Source: Trueperella abortisuis (GTDB lineage Bacteria > Actinomycetota > Actinomycetes > Actinomycetales > Actinomycetaceae). From it: DNA of 64,000 bases. Position 1 is the stretch's first letter. Each line of letters begins with the position of its first letter. Location of the stretch: assembly GCF_030811095.1 (NCBI RefSeq), contig NZ_JAUSQL010000001.1, positions 1,736,001 to 1,800,000 of the forward strand. Reading direction: 5' to 3'. The notes under the pieces are model-generated. The model had not been told where the DNA came from and made no database searches. It was given only the letters and a program-made list of their open reading frames with translations. Both the position numbers and the translations under genes were made by a program. Below are positions 9,110-19,051 of this stretch, one piece after another.

Positions 9110-10591
9110 TTAACGAATGTCCATCGTATTGAGGCCAAACCTTTCCCAATAGTCCCTATAGAGCTGACCAGACAAACGATACTCCGTCGGAAATGATTGC
9201 ATCACCGCAAAGAGCTTTCGCGAGTTCATCGGTATAGCCGTCCTTGTTGCCAGATCAAATTCCGAACACCATAATGAAAACCACTTCCCTAGCCGATGTT
9301 CAGAATAGAAGAAGTCGTAAGGATCAACGTTCACGTCTGCGAGCTTTTCAAATTCAACATATTCACTATATCTTTCCATTTCTTGAATAATTTCAGGGTT
9401 CCTTGCGAACGGCGACGTTGTATAACGCCTGGCCATAACGGCAGGCTCAAAAAGATTCTCTTCGCGCTCCCGGTAAAAGCCTGTTCCTACTTCCCCACCG
9501 ACCGAACTAACAAATATAGATTTCCACGGCAATGTCCTATATACCATGCCTGCTAGTGCAGGGAAACGGAACCAACCGGCAAATGATTCAGAATAGACTT
9601 TTCCCTCAAGCGAATCTTTCTCTAGTTTTCCAACATCGGCAATAAGGTGTGGTAACTGCGTCACTAAAGCCCGCCGGTTGGCCTCCAATAAATCAGTATG
9701 TGTGCTTGGGTTATCTGTAGCAAAGAAATGGTACGTAAACGCCGTGACTCCACGTTTCTGGAAGTCTTCCAATGCGGTTCCAAGAATCGTTTTACAGTCC
9801 CCTCCCGCAGTTAAACCAAGGAAAACTTCCCCCTCAAGTGACAGCCAAAGCCTCGCTTGTCTCAGTATTTCATCATGCATGACTTGGAAGGCTTCAATTG
9901 GCTCGTATTGTTTCTGATCTCGTCTTGGGTAAAATCTTCGATGAGAGACCTCAGAACCACAAATGGTCAAGTAACAGTTAGGGAACAAAGGAAAAACACC
10001 ATCATTACCGGTGAGGAGACCGGGTAGCGCCTTTCCTCCTGGGCTAATATAGTCTGGACTACCCAGAACTGCTTGAGCCTCAGTAGAGGCTAGCCCACCG
10101 ACCGCCTCACTTATGAGTTTTGTGTGCGACGACAGCAGAGTCTGAGATTTGATCCGGTCCCGGTGCCAATAGACTCCGAATGAACCAATCGGATCGTTAT
10201 ATACAGTCAACTCACATGCAGTAGCGGCGAAAATTGCGAATCGACCCGTCAATTGTTCAACGTAATCATGGCTTGCATCAACCTGCTGTTGCGCAATTAG
10301 TTTGGCCACCCTTAGCGCTACAGCATGGTTGTCAATCGTCACAGACGATATCCCAAAGCATTCGCCCAAGATGACAACCTGAACTCCCTCAGTCTCAGCA
10401 CTCCCCCATGGGAGACCTGGAGCAACATCGATGCACCAACTTCCAAGCGCTAGTGTCGGCCATGAGGATATGGACGTCGGCCTTTCGTAGTCGTGCGGTC
10501 GGGTGAGAAAGCCGCGGGAGTAGCGGTTGAGTCCGCGCCAGAGCTCCCTAGCTGCACAGAAATCCGCCTTCGGATTAATCCCGAGTGACAT
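9110..10591 (-). CDS. asparagine-synthase-like protein with altered active sites
   Basis: The fold order matches class II glutamine amidotransferase plus asparagine synthetase. Around residues 110-140 GRFAIFAATACELTVYNDPIGSFGVYW recalls the glutaminase domain, and about residue 265 LGLTAGGDCKTIL sits where the ATP-pyrophosphatase loop SGGxDS should be. Later come SSVGGEVGTGFYRERE and RLGKWFS. The protein starts MSLGINPK, so the Cys that must follow the initiator Met in active glutaminases is missing. I chose ATG 10591 over TTG 10597. Related proteins occur in polysaccharide clusters, where some amidate uronic acids. Its presence with a uronate-forming dehydrogenase fits that idea, but the changed motifs mean the reaction is unknown. 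The sequence is AT-rich compared with the genes to its right. Confidence 0.65.
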   Translation of the reverse strand: MSLGINPKADFCAARELWRGLNRYSRGFLTRPHDYERPTSISSWPTLALGSWCIDVAPGLPWGSAETEGVQVVILGECFGISSVTIDNHAVALRVAKLIAQQQVDASHDYVEQLTGRFAIFAATACELTVYNDPIGSFGVYWHRDRIKSQTLLSSHTKLISEAVGGLASTEAQAVLGSPDYISPGGKALPGLLTGNDGVFPLFPNCYLTICGSEVSHRRFYPRRDQKQYEPIEAFQVMHDEILRQARLWLSLEGEVFLGLTAGGDCKTILGTALEDFQKRGVTAFTYHFFATDNPSTHTDLLEANRRALVTQLPHLIADVGKLEKDSLEGKVYSESFAGWFRFPALAGMVYRTLPWKSIFVSSVGGEVGTGFYREREENLFEPAVMARRYTTSPFARNPEIIQEMERYSEYVEFEKLADVNVDPYDFFYSEHRLGKWFSLWCSEFDLATRTAIPMNSRKLFAVMQSFPTEYRLSGQLYRDYWERFGLNTMDIR

Positions 10592-10785
10592 CCGCAATCC
10601 TAACTCGAAGAAAGACTAGAAACATCACATATTTTACCGTTGAGCAGGGAGAGTTCACAGGAAAACCCTCAATTTGAGAGAAACCAAGTTTCTCCATTGA
10701 TTTCGATTGATGCTATTGTAGAATACAGCAAATAAAACCGGTCGTGGAATCCCGAGAATACCAGCTTCGTTGCGCGGCCTCCTTT

Positions 10786-12204
10786 CTACTCGAAGACCTC
10801 CCCCATGTAGGTCGGGTTAATAAGGTTCTCCACCGAGAGCGCGCGGTCAAGCTCCTCCTCCGAGAGCAACCCCCGCTCGAGCACGATCTCCCTGATACCG
10901 CGGCCGCTACGGGCGGCCTCCTTGCCAATCGAGTCGCCCTCACCGTGGCCGATGAGGTCATTGAGGTAGGTGACAATGCCGATCGAGTTCATCACGTAGG
11001 CGCGGCAGACATCCTCGTTGACCGTGATGCCGTCGATGCACCGCACGCGCAGTGTGGCAAGCGCGTTTGTCAAAAGCTCGATGTTTTCAAACAGGCACTG
11101 CGCAATCACCGGCTCCATGACGTTGAGCTGCAACTGCCCCGCCTCGGAGGCCATCGTGATCGTCAAGTCGTTGCCGATCACCTTGAAGCACACCTGGTTA
11201 ACCACCTCGGGGATCACCGGGTTAACCTTCGCCGGCATGATCGACGAACCCGCCTGCATCTGCGGCAGGTTGATCTCGTTCAAGCCGGCGCGCGGGCCAG
11301 AGGACAGCAGGCGCAGATCGTTACAGATCATCGAGACCTTAGTGGCGATCCGTTTGAACGCGCTCGACATCGCCACGTATGCACCCGTGTCCGACGTCGC
11401 CTCGATCAGGTTCGGCGACGCGCTCACGTCCAGCCCCGTCACCTCCGCCAGTCGCGCCACCACGGCCTGCTGGAATCCCGCCGGGGTATTGAGCTTCGTG
11501 CCGATCGCCGTCGCTCCAAGGTTGACCTCAAGCAGCAACTCCATCTGCCGGCGCACGTTACGCGCCTCTTCCTCCATCAGCACCGAGTACGCCGCGAACT
11601 CCTGGCCCACAGTCATCGGCACCGCGTCCTGCAACTGAGTGCGCCCCATCTTCAGCACGTGCATGTTCGCGCTGGCGATCTTGTCAAACGAGGCCCGCAA
11701 GCCATCCAGCTCCGAAATGAACTCCTCACACATCTTGTACAGCGCCACCCGGAAACCCGTGGGGTAGGCGTCGTTCGTGGACTGCGACTTGTTGACGTGG
11801 TCGTTGGGGTGGACGACGTCGTAATCGCCCTTGTCCCTGCCCAAGATCTCAAGCGCGAGGTTGGCCACGACCTCGTTCGTGTTCATGTTCACCGACGTGC
11901 CAGCGCCGCCCTGGAAGGCGTCCACCGGGAACTGGTCCATGCAACGCCCCTCGTCCAGGATGAGGTCGCACGCCCCGACGATCGCCTTGGCCACCTGCTC
12001 CGGCAACACCCGCTTGTCACGATTCGCGAGCGCCTCAGCCTTCTTCACCATCACCATCGCCCGAATGAACTGCGGGGTGTCGTTGATGGTGCGCCCCGAG
12101 ATGGGAAAGTTTTCGATCGCGCGCAGGGTGTGAACGCCGTAGTAGGCGTCGCTGGGGATCTCTCGCGCTCCAAGCAGATCTTCTTCGATGCGGAAAGCGG
12201 ACAC
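10786..12204 (-). CDS. aspA: aspartate ammonia-lyase (aspartase)
   Basis: This 472-residue cytoplasmic enzyme of the fumarase/aspartase superfamily converts L-aspartate to fumarate and ammonia as a homotetramer. The superfamily signature [11 protein letters not shown] is at residues 319-329 and contains the catalytic serine loop. [14 protein letters not shown] (99-112) and [12 protein letters not shown] (141-152) are the other two conserved regions, and the TNDAYPTG form favours aspartase over fumarase. It starts at GTG 12204, with GAGGAG six bases upstream. Its position next to an AspT-type transporter and the ilv genes suggests a role in amino-acid use. Confidence 0.93.
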   Translation of the reverse strand: MSAFRIEEDLLGAREIPSDAYYGVHTLRAIENFPISGRTINDTPQFIRAMVMVKKAEALANRDKRVLPEQVAKAIVGACDLILDEGRCMDQFPVDAFQGGAGTSVNMNTNEVVANLALEILGRDKGDYDVVHPNDHVNKSQSTNDAYPTGFRVALYKMCEEFISELDGLRASFDKIASANMHVLKMGRTQLQDAVPMTVGQEFAAYSVLMEEEARNVRRQMELLLEVNLGATAIGTKLNTPAGFQQAVVARLAEVTGLDVSASPNLIEATSDTGAYVAMSSAFKRIATKVSMICNDLRLLSSGPRAGLNEINLPQMQAGSSIMPAKVNPVIPEVVNQVCFKVIGNDLTITMASEAGQLQLNVMEPVIAQCLFENIELLTNALATLRVRCIDGITVNEDVCRAYVMNSIGIVTYLNDLIGHGEGDSIGKEAARSGRGIREIVLERGLLSEEELDRALSVENLINPTYMGEVFE

Positions 12205-12311
12205 CTATGCTCCTCAAATGCTCGGCACTGAACTACACGTTCATGGTAGTCGGTGGCCGGCACAAATACGCGGCGAAAATGGAATTTCCCCAGGAAGAGT
12301 TTCGGTACGGA

Positions 12312-12340
12312 TGTGGGGGCGACCAGCGGCCGCCCCCACA
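12312..12340. terminator. hairpin after ilvC
   Basis: TGTGGGGGC (12312-12320) pairs with GCCCCCACA (12332-12340). It lies 15 bases past the ilvC stop and before aspA. The T-run (CGTTTTTG) is on the plus side, so on the minus strand it has no U-tail; U-poor terminators are common in high-GC Gram-positives. Confidence 0.55.
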
Positions 12341-12354
12341 CGTTTTTGCTCCCC

Positions 12355-13389
<1,035 letters not shown>

Positions 13390-13395
13390 TTATAC

Positions 13396-13932
13396 TTATG
13401 CTCCGCGCAGTTGCTTGCGCTCGGTCTTGACAACTTCGGTCATGGAACGTGACCCGCGTGCGATCGCAACGGATCCCGACTGGACGATCTCCTTCACACC
13501 ATACGGCTCGAGTGCCGACAGGAGCGCGTTGATCTTGTCATCTGAACCGGTGGCCTCGACGGTGACCGCTTCGGGGACGACGTCGACGATCTTGGCCCGG
13601 AACAGCTCGACCACCTGGATGACGTTCGTGCGCGAAGAGTCGTCGGCGCGAACCTTCATGAGGACGAGCTTGCGCTGGACGGACTGGTCACGTTCGAGCT
13701 CCGTGATCTTGATGACGTTGACGAGCTTGTTGAGCTGTTTGGTGATCTGGTCAAAGGAGACCTCGGAGGTATCGACCACGAGCGTGATCCGGGACAGTTC
13801 CGGATCCTCCGTGGGGCCCACCGCGAGCGAATGAATGTTGAAGGCGCGGCGTGCAAAGAGGCCCGAAACGCGGGCGAGCACGCCCGGCTTGTTCTCCACG
13901 AGAACTGAGAGTGTGCGGCGGTGGCTGATCAT
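13396..13932 (-). CDS. ilvN: acetolactate synthase small (regulatory) subunit
   Basis: This 178-residue protein carries an N-terminal ACT domain ([33 protein letters not shown]), the usual site for valine feedback, and an ACT-like C-terminal half. It stimulates and regulates the catalytic subunit IlvB. The start ATG 13932 overlaps the ilvB stop as ATGA, which indicates translational coupling. The frame extends further upstream inside ilvB, but homology begins at MISHRR. Confidence 0.96.
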   Translation of the reverse strand: MISHRRTLSVLVENKPGVLARVSGLFARRAFNIHSLAVGPTEDPELSRITLVVDTSEVSFDQITKQLNKLVNVIKITELERDQSVQRKLVLMKVRADDSSRTNVIQVVELFRAKIVDVVPEAVTVEATGSDDKINALLSALEPYGVKEIVQSGSVAIARGSRSMTEVVKTERKQLRGA

Positions 13933-15728
13933 GCTTGTTCCTCTTCGTGCTTGGGGCGCATATCGCGCGCGTACAGGATGTCGTCGTTGGAGACGCCGGC
14001 GGGCACCATCGGCCACACCATCGCGTCCGGGGAGACGACGAACTCGACGACGACGGGGCGGTCGTTGATGCTCATCGCCTCAGTGATCGCCGCGTCCACG
14101 TCCTCGGGCCGCTCCACCCGGATGCCGTGGCAGTCGTAGGCGCCAGCCATCTTGATGAAGTCCGGGATGCGGCGCGTGCCGTATCCGGTGTTCAGGTCCG
14201 TGTGAGAGAAGCGCCCGTCGTAGAACAGGTTCTGCCACTGGCGCACCATGCCGAGCGAGGAGTTGTTGATGAGCGCGATCTTGATCGGGATGTCGTTGAG
14301 GCGGCACGTTGCGAGCTCCTGGTTCGTCATCTGGAAGGAACCGTCGCCGTCGATGCACCACACCGTCTTGTCCGGGTTGCCCACCTTCGCACCCATGGCG
14401 GCCGGGACGCCGTAGCCCATCGTGCCCGCGCCACAGGAGGTGACGAGCTGGCCGGGGAACTGCATCGGGATGAACTGCTGGGCCCACATCTGGTGCTGAC
14501 CCACGCCGGTGGAGAATATCGAATCGCCGGCCAGCGCCCCGAGGCGGGAGATCACGTACTGGGGGCTCATGAGCCCGTCTTCCGGCTCCTCGTAGCCCAC
14601 CGGGTAGGTCTCGCGCATGCGGTCAAGGAACTCCCACCACTGCGTGAGGTCCGGGGTGCCATACTGTTCGAAGGCGTCCGGAATCTCGTCGATGAGGGCG
14701 TCGATTGTCAGGCGCAGGTCGCCCAGCAGCGCGACGTCGACCGCCCGGTTCTTGCCGAACTCCGCCGGGTCGATGTCCGCGTGGATGACCTTCGCCTCGG
14801 GGGCGAACTCGTCCAGCTTGCCGGTGACGCGGTCGTCGAAGCGCGCGCCGAGCGCGATGATCAGGTCCGACTTTTGCAGGGCGACGACGGCCGGGACCGT
14901 TCCGTGCATCCCCGGCATGCCGAGGTGGTGGCGGTCCGAGTCGGGGAAGGCGCCGCGGGCGTTGAGGGTGGTCACCACCGGGATGCCCGTCATCTCCACC
15001 AGCTCTGCGAGCTCCTCGTGGGCGCGGGAGCGGATCGCCCCTCCCCCGACGTAGAAGACCGGCTTGGATGCGCCGGCGATCATGCGGGCGGCCTCACGCA
15101 CCTGGCGCAGGCTCGGCTTCGACTGCGGCAGGTAGCCGGGTAGCTCCATCTTCGGCGGCCAGACGAACTCGCACTCCTCGTTCTGCGCGGACTTCGTGAC
15201 GTCCACCAGCACCGGGCCGGGACGCCCGGAGCGGGCGAGGTGGTAGGCCTCGGCAATTCGGGCCGGGATCTCGTTGGCGTCGGTGATGAGGAAGGAGTGC
15301 TTGACTAGTGGGAAGGTCGCCCCGATGATGTCCGCCTCCTGGAAGGCGTCCGTGCCAATCAGGCTCGCGCCCACCTGGCCGGTGATCGCCACCAGCGGCA
15401 CCGAGTCCAGGTTCGCGTCCAGCAACGCGGTGACCAGGTTGGAGGCGCCGGGGCCGGAGGTCGCCATGCAGACCCCAACCTCCCCCGTGGAGACGGCCAG
15501 GCCCTCAGCCGCGTGCCCGGCACCCTGCTCGTGGCGCACCAGGATGTGGCGGATGCTGGATTCAAAAATGGCGTCGTAGAGAGGCAACGCGGCCCCGCCG
15601 GGCAGACCGAAAATGGTCTTGACGCCCAGTTCCTCAAGCGAGCGGATGACCGCCCGCGCTCCCGTGGTCGTCTCACGGACAGTGCTCGGCTCTTGTTTAG
15701 CCTTGGGTGGCGTTGGCGCTGGTGCCAT
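13929..15728 (-). CDS. ilvB: acetolactate synthase large (catalytic) subunit
   Basis: This 599-residue thiamine-diphosphate enzyme condenses two pyruvates, or pyruvate with 2-oxobutyrate, in the first common step of branched-chain amino-acid synthesis. It shows the N-terminal [14 protein letters not shown] and [12 protein letters not shown] with the activating Glu, the central [14 protein letters not shown] region, and the ThDP motif [14 protein letters not shown]. The start ATG 15728 lies behind AAGGAGG. The leader peptide and terminator directly upstream control it. The order is ilvB-ilvN-ilvC. Confidence 0.97.
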   Translation of the reverse strand: MAPAPTPPKAKQEPSTVRETTTGARAVIRSLEELGVKTIFGLPGGAALPLYDAIFESSIRHILVRHEQGAGHAAEGLAVSTGEVGVCMATSGPGASNLVTALLDANLDSVPLVAITGQVGASLIGTDAFQEADIIGATFPLVKHSFLITDANEIPARIAEAYHLARSGRPGPVLVDVTKSAQNEECEFVWPPKMELPGYLPQSKPSLRQVREAARMIAGASKPVFYVGGGAIRSRAHEELAELVEMTGIPVVTTLNARGAFPDSDRHHLGMPGMHGTVPAVVALQKSDLIIALGARFDDRVTGKLDEFAPEAKVIHADIDPAEFGKNRAVDVALLGDLRLTIDALIDEIPDAFEQYGTPDLTQWWEFLDRMRETYPVGYEEPEDGLMSPQYVISRLGALAGDSIFSTGVGQHQMWAQQFIPMQFPGQLVTSCGAGTMGYGVPAAMGAKVGNPDKTVWCIDGDGSFQMTNQELATCRLNDIPIKIALINNSSLGMVRQWQNLFYDGRFSHTDLNTGYGTRRIPDFIKMAGAYDCHGIRVERPEDVDAAITEAMSINDRPVVVEFVVSPDAMVWPMVPAGVSNDDILYARDMRPKHEEEQA

Positions 15729-15766
15729 TGTTCCTCCTTGAAACTCGGTGTCGATCTTCGCGCAAT

Positions 15767-15824
15767 AAAAAACCCCTCGAGTTTCGAGGGGCGCACCGCA
15801 GGTCAGCGTTACCTGCTGGTGCGC
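15767..15824 (-). promoter_or_regulatory. ilvBNC transcription attenuator
   Basis: Two hairpins stand between the leader peptide and ilvB. The first pairs GCGCACC-A-GCAGGT with ACCTGC-GGTGCGC (15791-15824), and its 5' arm lies inside the end of the leader coding sequence. The second is CCCCTCGA with TCGAGGGG (15773-15791) followed by six U's (15767-15772), a clear intrinsic terminator. A ribosome held at the Ile/Leu/Val codons would cover the first arm and change folding. I did not resolve the exact antiterminator pairing. Confidence 0.85.
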
Positions 15825-15850
15825 TGAACTACTACGAGAATGATCGACAT
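15809..15850 (-). CDS. ilvB leader peptide (13 residues)
   Basis: The minus strand encodes [13 protein letters not shown] followed by TAA. Six consecutive residues (I, I, L, V, V, V) are branched-chain amino acids, exactly those made by the downstream genes. It ends inside the 5' arm of the first attenuator hairpin. This is the classic layout of an ilv leader peptide and resembles leaders known in Corynebacterium and Streptomyces. A -10-like TACGAT ends six bases before the ATG, so the message could be leaderless, although GGAG is also present. Confidence 0.88.
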   Translation of the reverse strand: MSIILVVVQRTSR

Positions 15851-15856
15851 ACTCCG

Positions 15857-15886
15857 ATCGTAGACTCCCGCCGGAGGGGCCGCCAA
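15857..15886 (-). promoter_or_regulatory. putative promoter of the ilvBNC leader
   Basis: On the minus strand TTGGCG (15886-15881) and TACGAT (15862-15857) are separated by 18 bases. Transcription would start at or within a base or two of the leader ATG at 15850. It rests on motif matching alone. Confidence 0.5.
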
Positions 15887-15959
15887 ATCCTTTCCGAAAC
15901 GTCTCACATTGTGGATCACGGTCTCGCCAGGCGGCGGCCCGCGCGAGCGGAGCAATACG

Positions 15960-17564
15960 CTACGGCAGAGAGCCGAGGATGGTCGCCACGAGGATCTTGC
16001 CGATCATCGCAATCGGATAAACCAGGGCATACCCAAGCGCGACACGCGGATCAGTGTTTGTACGCCCGTTGGCAAACGCCAACACCGCCGGCTGGGTCTG
16101 CGCTCCCCCAAGAAGGCCGGAGAGCTGCGTGCCGCCCATCTTGAACACGTATCGCATGACGAGGTACAGGCAAACGGCAAGAGTCGTAGTGAAAAGAACG
16201 CCGAGCAGAAGAATCTGAATCCATGTGCCCGATTCGAAAGCCAACGCGATCTGGCCACCCGCCGTCGTTCCGGCCTGCGCTAGGAAGATCAACAAGCCCA
16301 ACTCGGAAAGGACAGCACACGTCGTATTCGGCAACGCAGTAACCTGCTTGCCAATACGGCCCAGACGACCAAAGACCAGGCCGACCAGCAACGCACCCGC
16401 CGCCGAACCAATCGCGAACGAACCACCACCGGGCAACGGGAAACGGATAACACCAATCGTGATGCCGAGCGCCATTCCCAGCCCCAGCGCCACCGGGTTC
16501 AGATCAGAAAAACCGCGCGCAGAATCGCCGAAAAACTTGGAAATCAGCTTCATGTTCGACGTCGGGCCAATGACACGCACGCGATCGCCCATCTCGATCA
16601 TGAATTCAGGAACGGCGAGCATGTCTGAGTCCCCACGGCGAACACGTGAAACCGTGGCCCCGTACTTGTTGAAAAGGATCTCGTCAAGCTCGGCGATCGT
16701 CTTACCCGCGATCTTCGGCTCAGATACCGTGATGCGCCGGAAATCGAGATAACGCCGATCCGCGCGCAGCGAATGCGACGACTGATGGCCCACCATCGTC
16801 TTCAACTCGTCCAGCTCGTGCTTGGGTCCAACAACCGTCAGCAGGTCACCTTTTTCCAGGACGTCGTGCTTGGTGGGGATCCAGATCGGCCCCTCCTCGC
16901 CGCGGCGCATGCGCGAGATCTCCGGCGGATTCTTAAACAGACCAAGGATTGCTCCCACGCGAGGGTTATCGTCGCGATCCACACGCAGATTCATATGCGT
17001 GATCGGCATGGGCTTGTCGGTATCTTCTGAGGCATGACGCAACGCGATAGAGGCAGCAATCATCATTCCGATCACGCCGAACAGATAAGAAATCGAGTAA
17101 CCGACGGTCGCTTGCGCCTCGAATCCCGACGCGTCTGCGGCAGCCGCCAACGCGGGAGTGTTCGTCAACGCACCCGCAAACGTACCTGAGACGAGGGCAA
17201 CATCCATCCCGAGGACAAAACGCCCGACGACGTAACCCAGCCCGCCAGTCAGGAAGTAAATGACGACGAGCGCGACCATCGGCCCAATAGCCCGCCGGAT
17301 GTTCTCAAAGAACGACGGGCCAGAGTTATTGCCGATCGCAAACGTGAACAATGCCAGCCCGAGGTGGCCCACCTTCGTCCCAATCGCGATGTCGATTCCG
17401 TTAGCCTTCGCGAAAGCAGAAAACGCAATCGCGACAAACAGTACCGCTGCCGCACCAAGGGAGACCCCCGCAACCTTGATGTGGCCGAAAACCATGCCTA
17501 TGCCAATCAGCAAGAACGCAAGCAGCACTGGCTCTTCAGCGAAGAACTCGAGAAACCCCGTCAT
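15960..17564 (-). CDS. AspT/YidE-type transporter with two TrkA-C domains
   Basis: This 534-residue inner-membrane protein has the aspartate:alanine exchanger architecture. About five or six N-terminal membrane segments (residues 10-190) are followed by two cytoplasmic RCK/TrkA-C domains (about 205-285 and 290-365, with VGPKHELDELK and MGDRVRVIGP), then a second membrane block with the repeat (FPLPGGGSFAIGSAAGALLVGLVFG, GLLGGAQTQPAVLAF). The two halves carry the family duplication (ALTNTPALAAA and GGAQTQPAVLAF). Some members exchange aspartate for alanine, while others such as E. coli YidE and YbjL have no firm substrate. Its place between ilv and thrE-like genes suggests an amino-acid or dicarboxylate role, which is inference. 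Confidence 0.85.
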   Translation of the reverse strand: MTGFLEFFAEEPVLLAFLLIGIGMVFGHIKVAGVSLGAAAVLFVAIAFSAFAKANGIDIAIGTKVGHLGLALFTFAIGNNSGPSFFENIRRAIGPMVALVVIYFLTGGLGYVVGRFVLGMDVALVSGTFAGALTNTPALAAAADASGFEAQATVGYSISYLFGVIGMMIAASIALRHASEDTDKPMPITHMNLRVDRDDNPRVGAILGLFKNPPEISRMRRGEEGPIWIPTKHDVLEKGDLLTVVGPKHELDELKTMVGHQSSHSLRADRRYLDFRRITVSEPKIAGKTIAELDEILFNKYGATVSRVRRGDSDMLAVPEFMIEMGDRVRVIGPTSNMKLISKFFGDSARGFSDLNPVALGLGMALGITIGVIRFPLPGGGSFAIGSAAGALLVGLVFGRLGRIGKQVTALPNTTCAVLSELGLLIFLAQAGTTAGGQIALAFESGTWIQILLLGVLFTTTLAVCLYLVMRYVFKMGGTQLSGLLGGAQTQPAVLAFANGRTNTDPRVALGYALVYPIAMIGKILVATILGSLP

Positions 17565-17664
17565 CCTACACCTTCCCTATGAACGAGACCTGCGTCTATT
17601 ATCCCCGGAAAGAGACGCGATTCCCACCGGACGCAGCAATACAGAATGCCTCCAGATCAGGAAG

Positions 17665-18966
17665 CTAGTTCGGGCGATCCTCCAGATAGCTGTCAGCCAG
17701 CTTGGTCGTATCACGATCGTGCAGCCAGCCCCGATCCGTGAGCACGCGGGAGAAAGCCAAGCCGAATCCGATCGCCATAATAACAAAAAAGACCTCCGCG
17801 ATCGTCGTCAACGCAATCGACAGGTTACCCTCGTTGATCGCCACCAACGCGCGGTAGAACGGCACTCCCGGAATCATGATGACAACGGAGGGGACGGAGA
17901 GGGAAACACGCGAATGGGTCGTCCGCCATGCCACGAACGTCGCACACAAACCGGCAACGAAGGCGGCCAAACCAACCGCGATCTGCCAGGGGGTGCCCGT
18001 ATAATTCTGCAGAATCAGGCGGGTCGGGTTGGTCAGCGCCGCCACCGCGGCCGCCAAAAGCGCAACCTTCCACGCGGCATTAAACAGGATCGCAAAGCCA
18101 CCCGCCGCCACGAAAGAACACAAGACCTGCAGCAGTAGGTTAACCGCGAACGGCAACGCCATCGGAGCGGCGCCCACCACATCCCATTGCGCCGCGTGGG
18201 TAACGATCCACAGGGGTAGACCCGCCGACCCGAGCACCATCACACAATAGGAGAACCGCGCCAACGCGGATTGGAAGTCCGAACGCACAAAGTCGAGCAT
18301 CGCCGTCGTCAACGGGAAGCCGGGGATAAGGAACAAGATCGCTGAGATCAGCCCCGCCTCATGGCTCAGCCGCAGGACGTAGCCAAAGGAGGCCAACATG
18401 GAAAGAAACCCCATGTACACCAGTGGGGAGACCATGCCGCACACGGCCCAGATGAAGAAGTGAGCCAAATTGCGCTTAAGCATCAGCTTTCGCACAAGCT
18501 GGCCAACGCCGGCCGCAAAAAACACGGTGGTGCATTCGACGACGCGCCCACCATTCAGGAAGCAAAACGCCGCACACGCGACCGCCGCCGCAACGACAGT
18601 CGTCCACATCCCCCAGTGTCGATCCTGCTTGACCGTCTGATCCAAGAGCGAGCGCAGGTGGGACACGTCACGCACTGCAAGGTCCCGGGTGCCGATCTGG
18701 GACAAGACGTCGAGACGCCGAGAGTTCACCCCCACGTGACGCTGCTCGGTAAAGTCCGTCTGCGAGCGGCCGTTCTCCCACGCAGTTGCGGTGATATCCG
18801 TCATCGTGACAGAAGCTTCAAGACGGTTAATTCCAAGCTGATGAGCGGCTCTCGCCATCGAATACTTCACACGATATGCACCCGCGCCAGAAGCCAGCAA
18901 CAGTCTGCCGTATGCGAGAACCGCCCGCGTCTTTTCTTCAAGAGTGCTAGGTTTCTCGTCTCCCAT
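17665..18966 (-). CDS. ThrE-family threonine/serine exporter
   Basis: This 433-residue membrane protein has the two-part ThrE layout. A soluble N-terminal region (about 1-115, GAGAYRVKYSMARAAHQLGI) is followed by about ten membrane segments: a first five-helix unit with the conserved IPGFPLTTAMLDF and a second shorter unit ending with VPSVVIMIPGVPFYRA. The family exports L-threonine and L-serine by proton antiport (ThrE of Corynebacterium glutamicum). I chose ATG 18966 rather than the upstream TTG. It is 100 bases upstream of the transporter gene on the same strand. Substrate range is inferred from the family. Confidence 0.85.
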   Translation of the reverse strand: MGDEKPSTLEEKTRAVLAYGRLLLASGAGAYRVKYSMARAAHQLGINRLEASVTMTDITATAWENGRSQTDFTEQRHVGVNSRRLDVLSQIGTRDLAVRDVSHLRSLLDQTVKQDRHWGMWTTVVAAAVACAAFCFLNGGRVVECTTVFFAAGVGQLVRKLMLKRNLAHFFIWAVCGMVSPLVYMGFLSMLASFGYVLRLSHEAGLISAILFLIPGFPLTTAMLDFVRSDFQSALARFSYCVMVLGSAGLPLWIVTHAAQWDVVGAAPMALPFAVNLLLQVLCSFVAAGGFAILFNAAWKVALLAAAVAALTNPTRLILQNYTGTPWQIAVGLAAFVAGLCATFVAWRTTHSRVSLSVPSVVIMIPGVPFYRALVAINEGNLSIALTTIAEVFFVIMAIGFGLAFSRVLTDRGWLHDRDTTKLADSYLEDRPN

Positions 18967-19051
18967 AACCAACCCATTCAGATCGATAACAACGCCGTCG
19001 ATACTACATGCCCGAGGCGGGGGCCATTATCGACACAGGTCCTACGCCACC

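Noticed and set aside
10744..12231. A 495-codon plus-strand frame opposite aspA
   Set aside because: It is an antisense shadow of a highly conserved gene in GC-rich DNA. Its protein is rich in His, Arg and Val with no domain pattern.
13935..15143. A 402-codon plus-strand frame opposite ilvB
   Set aside because: Shadow frame of ilvB. The composition is the usual antisense pattern and there is no ribosome site or homology.
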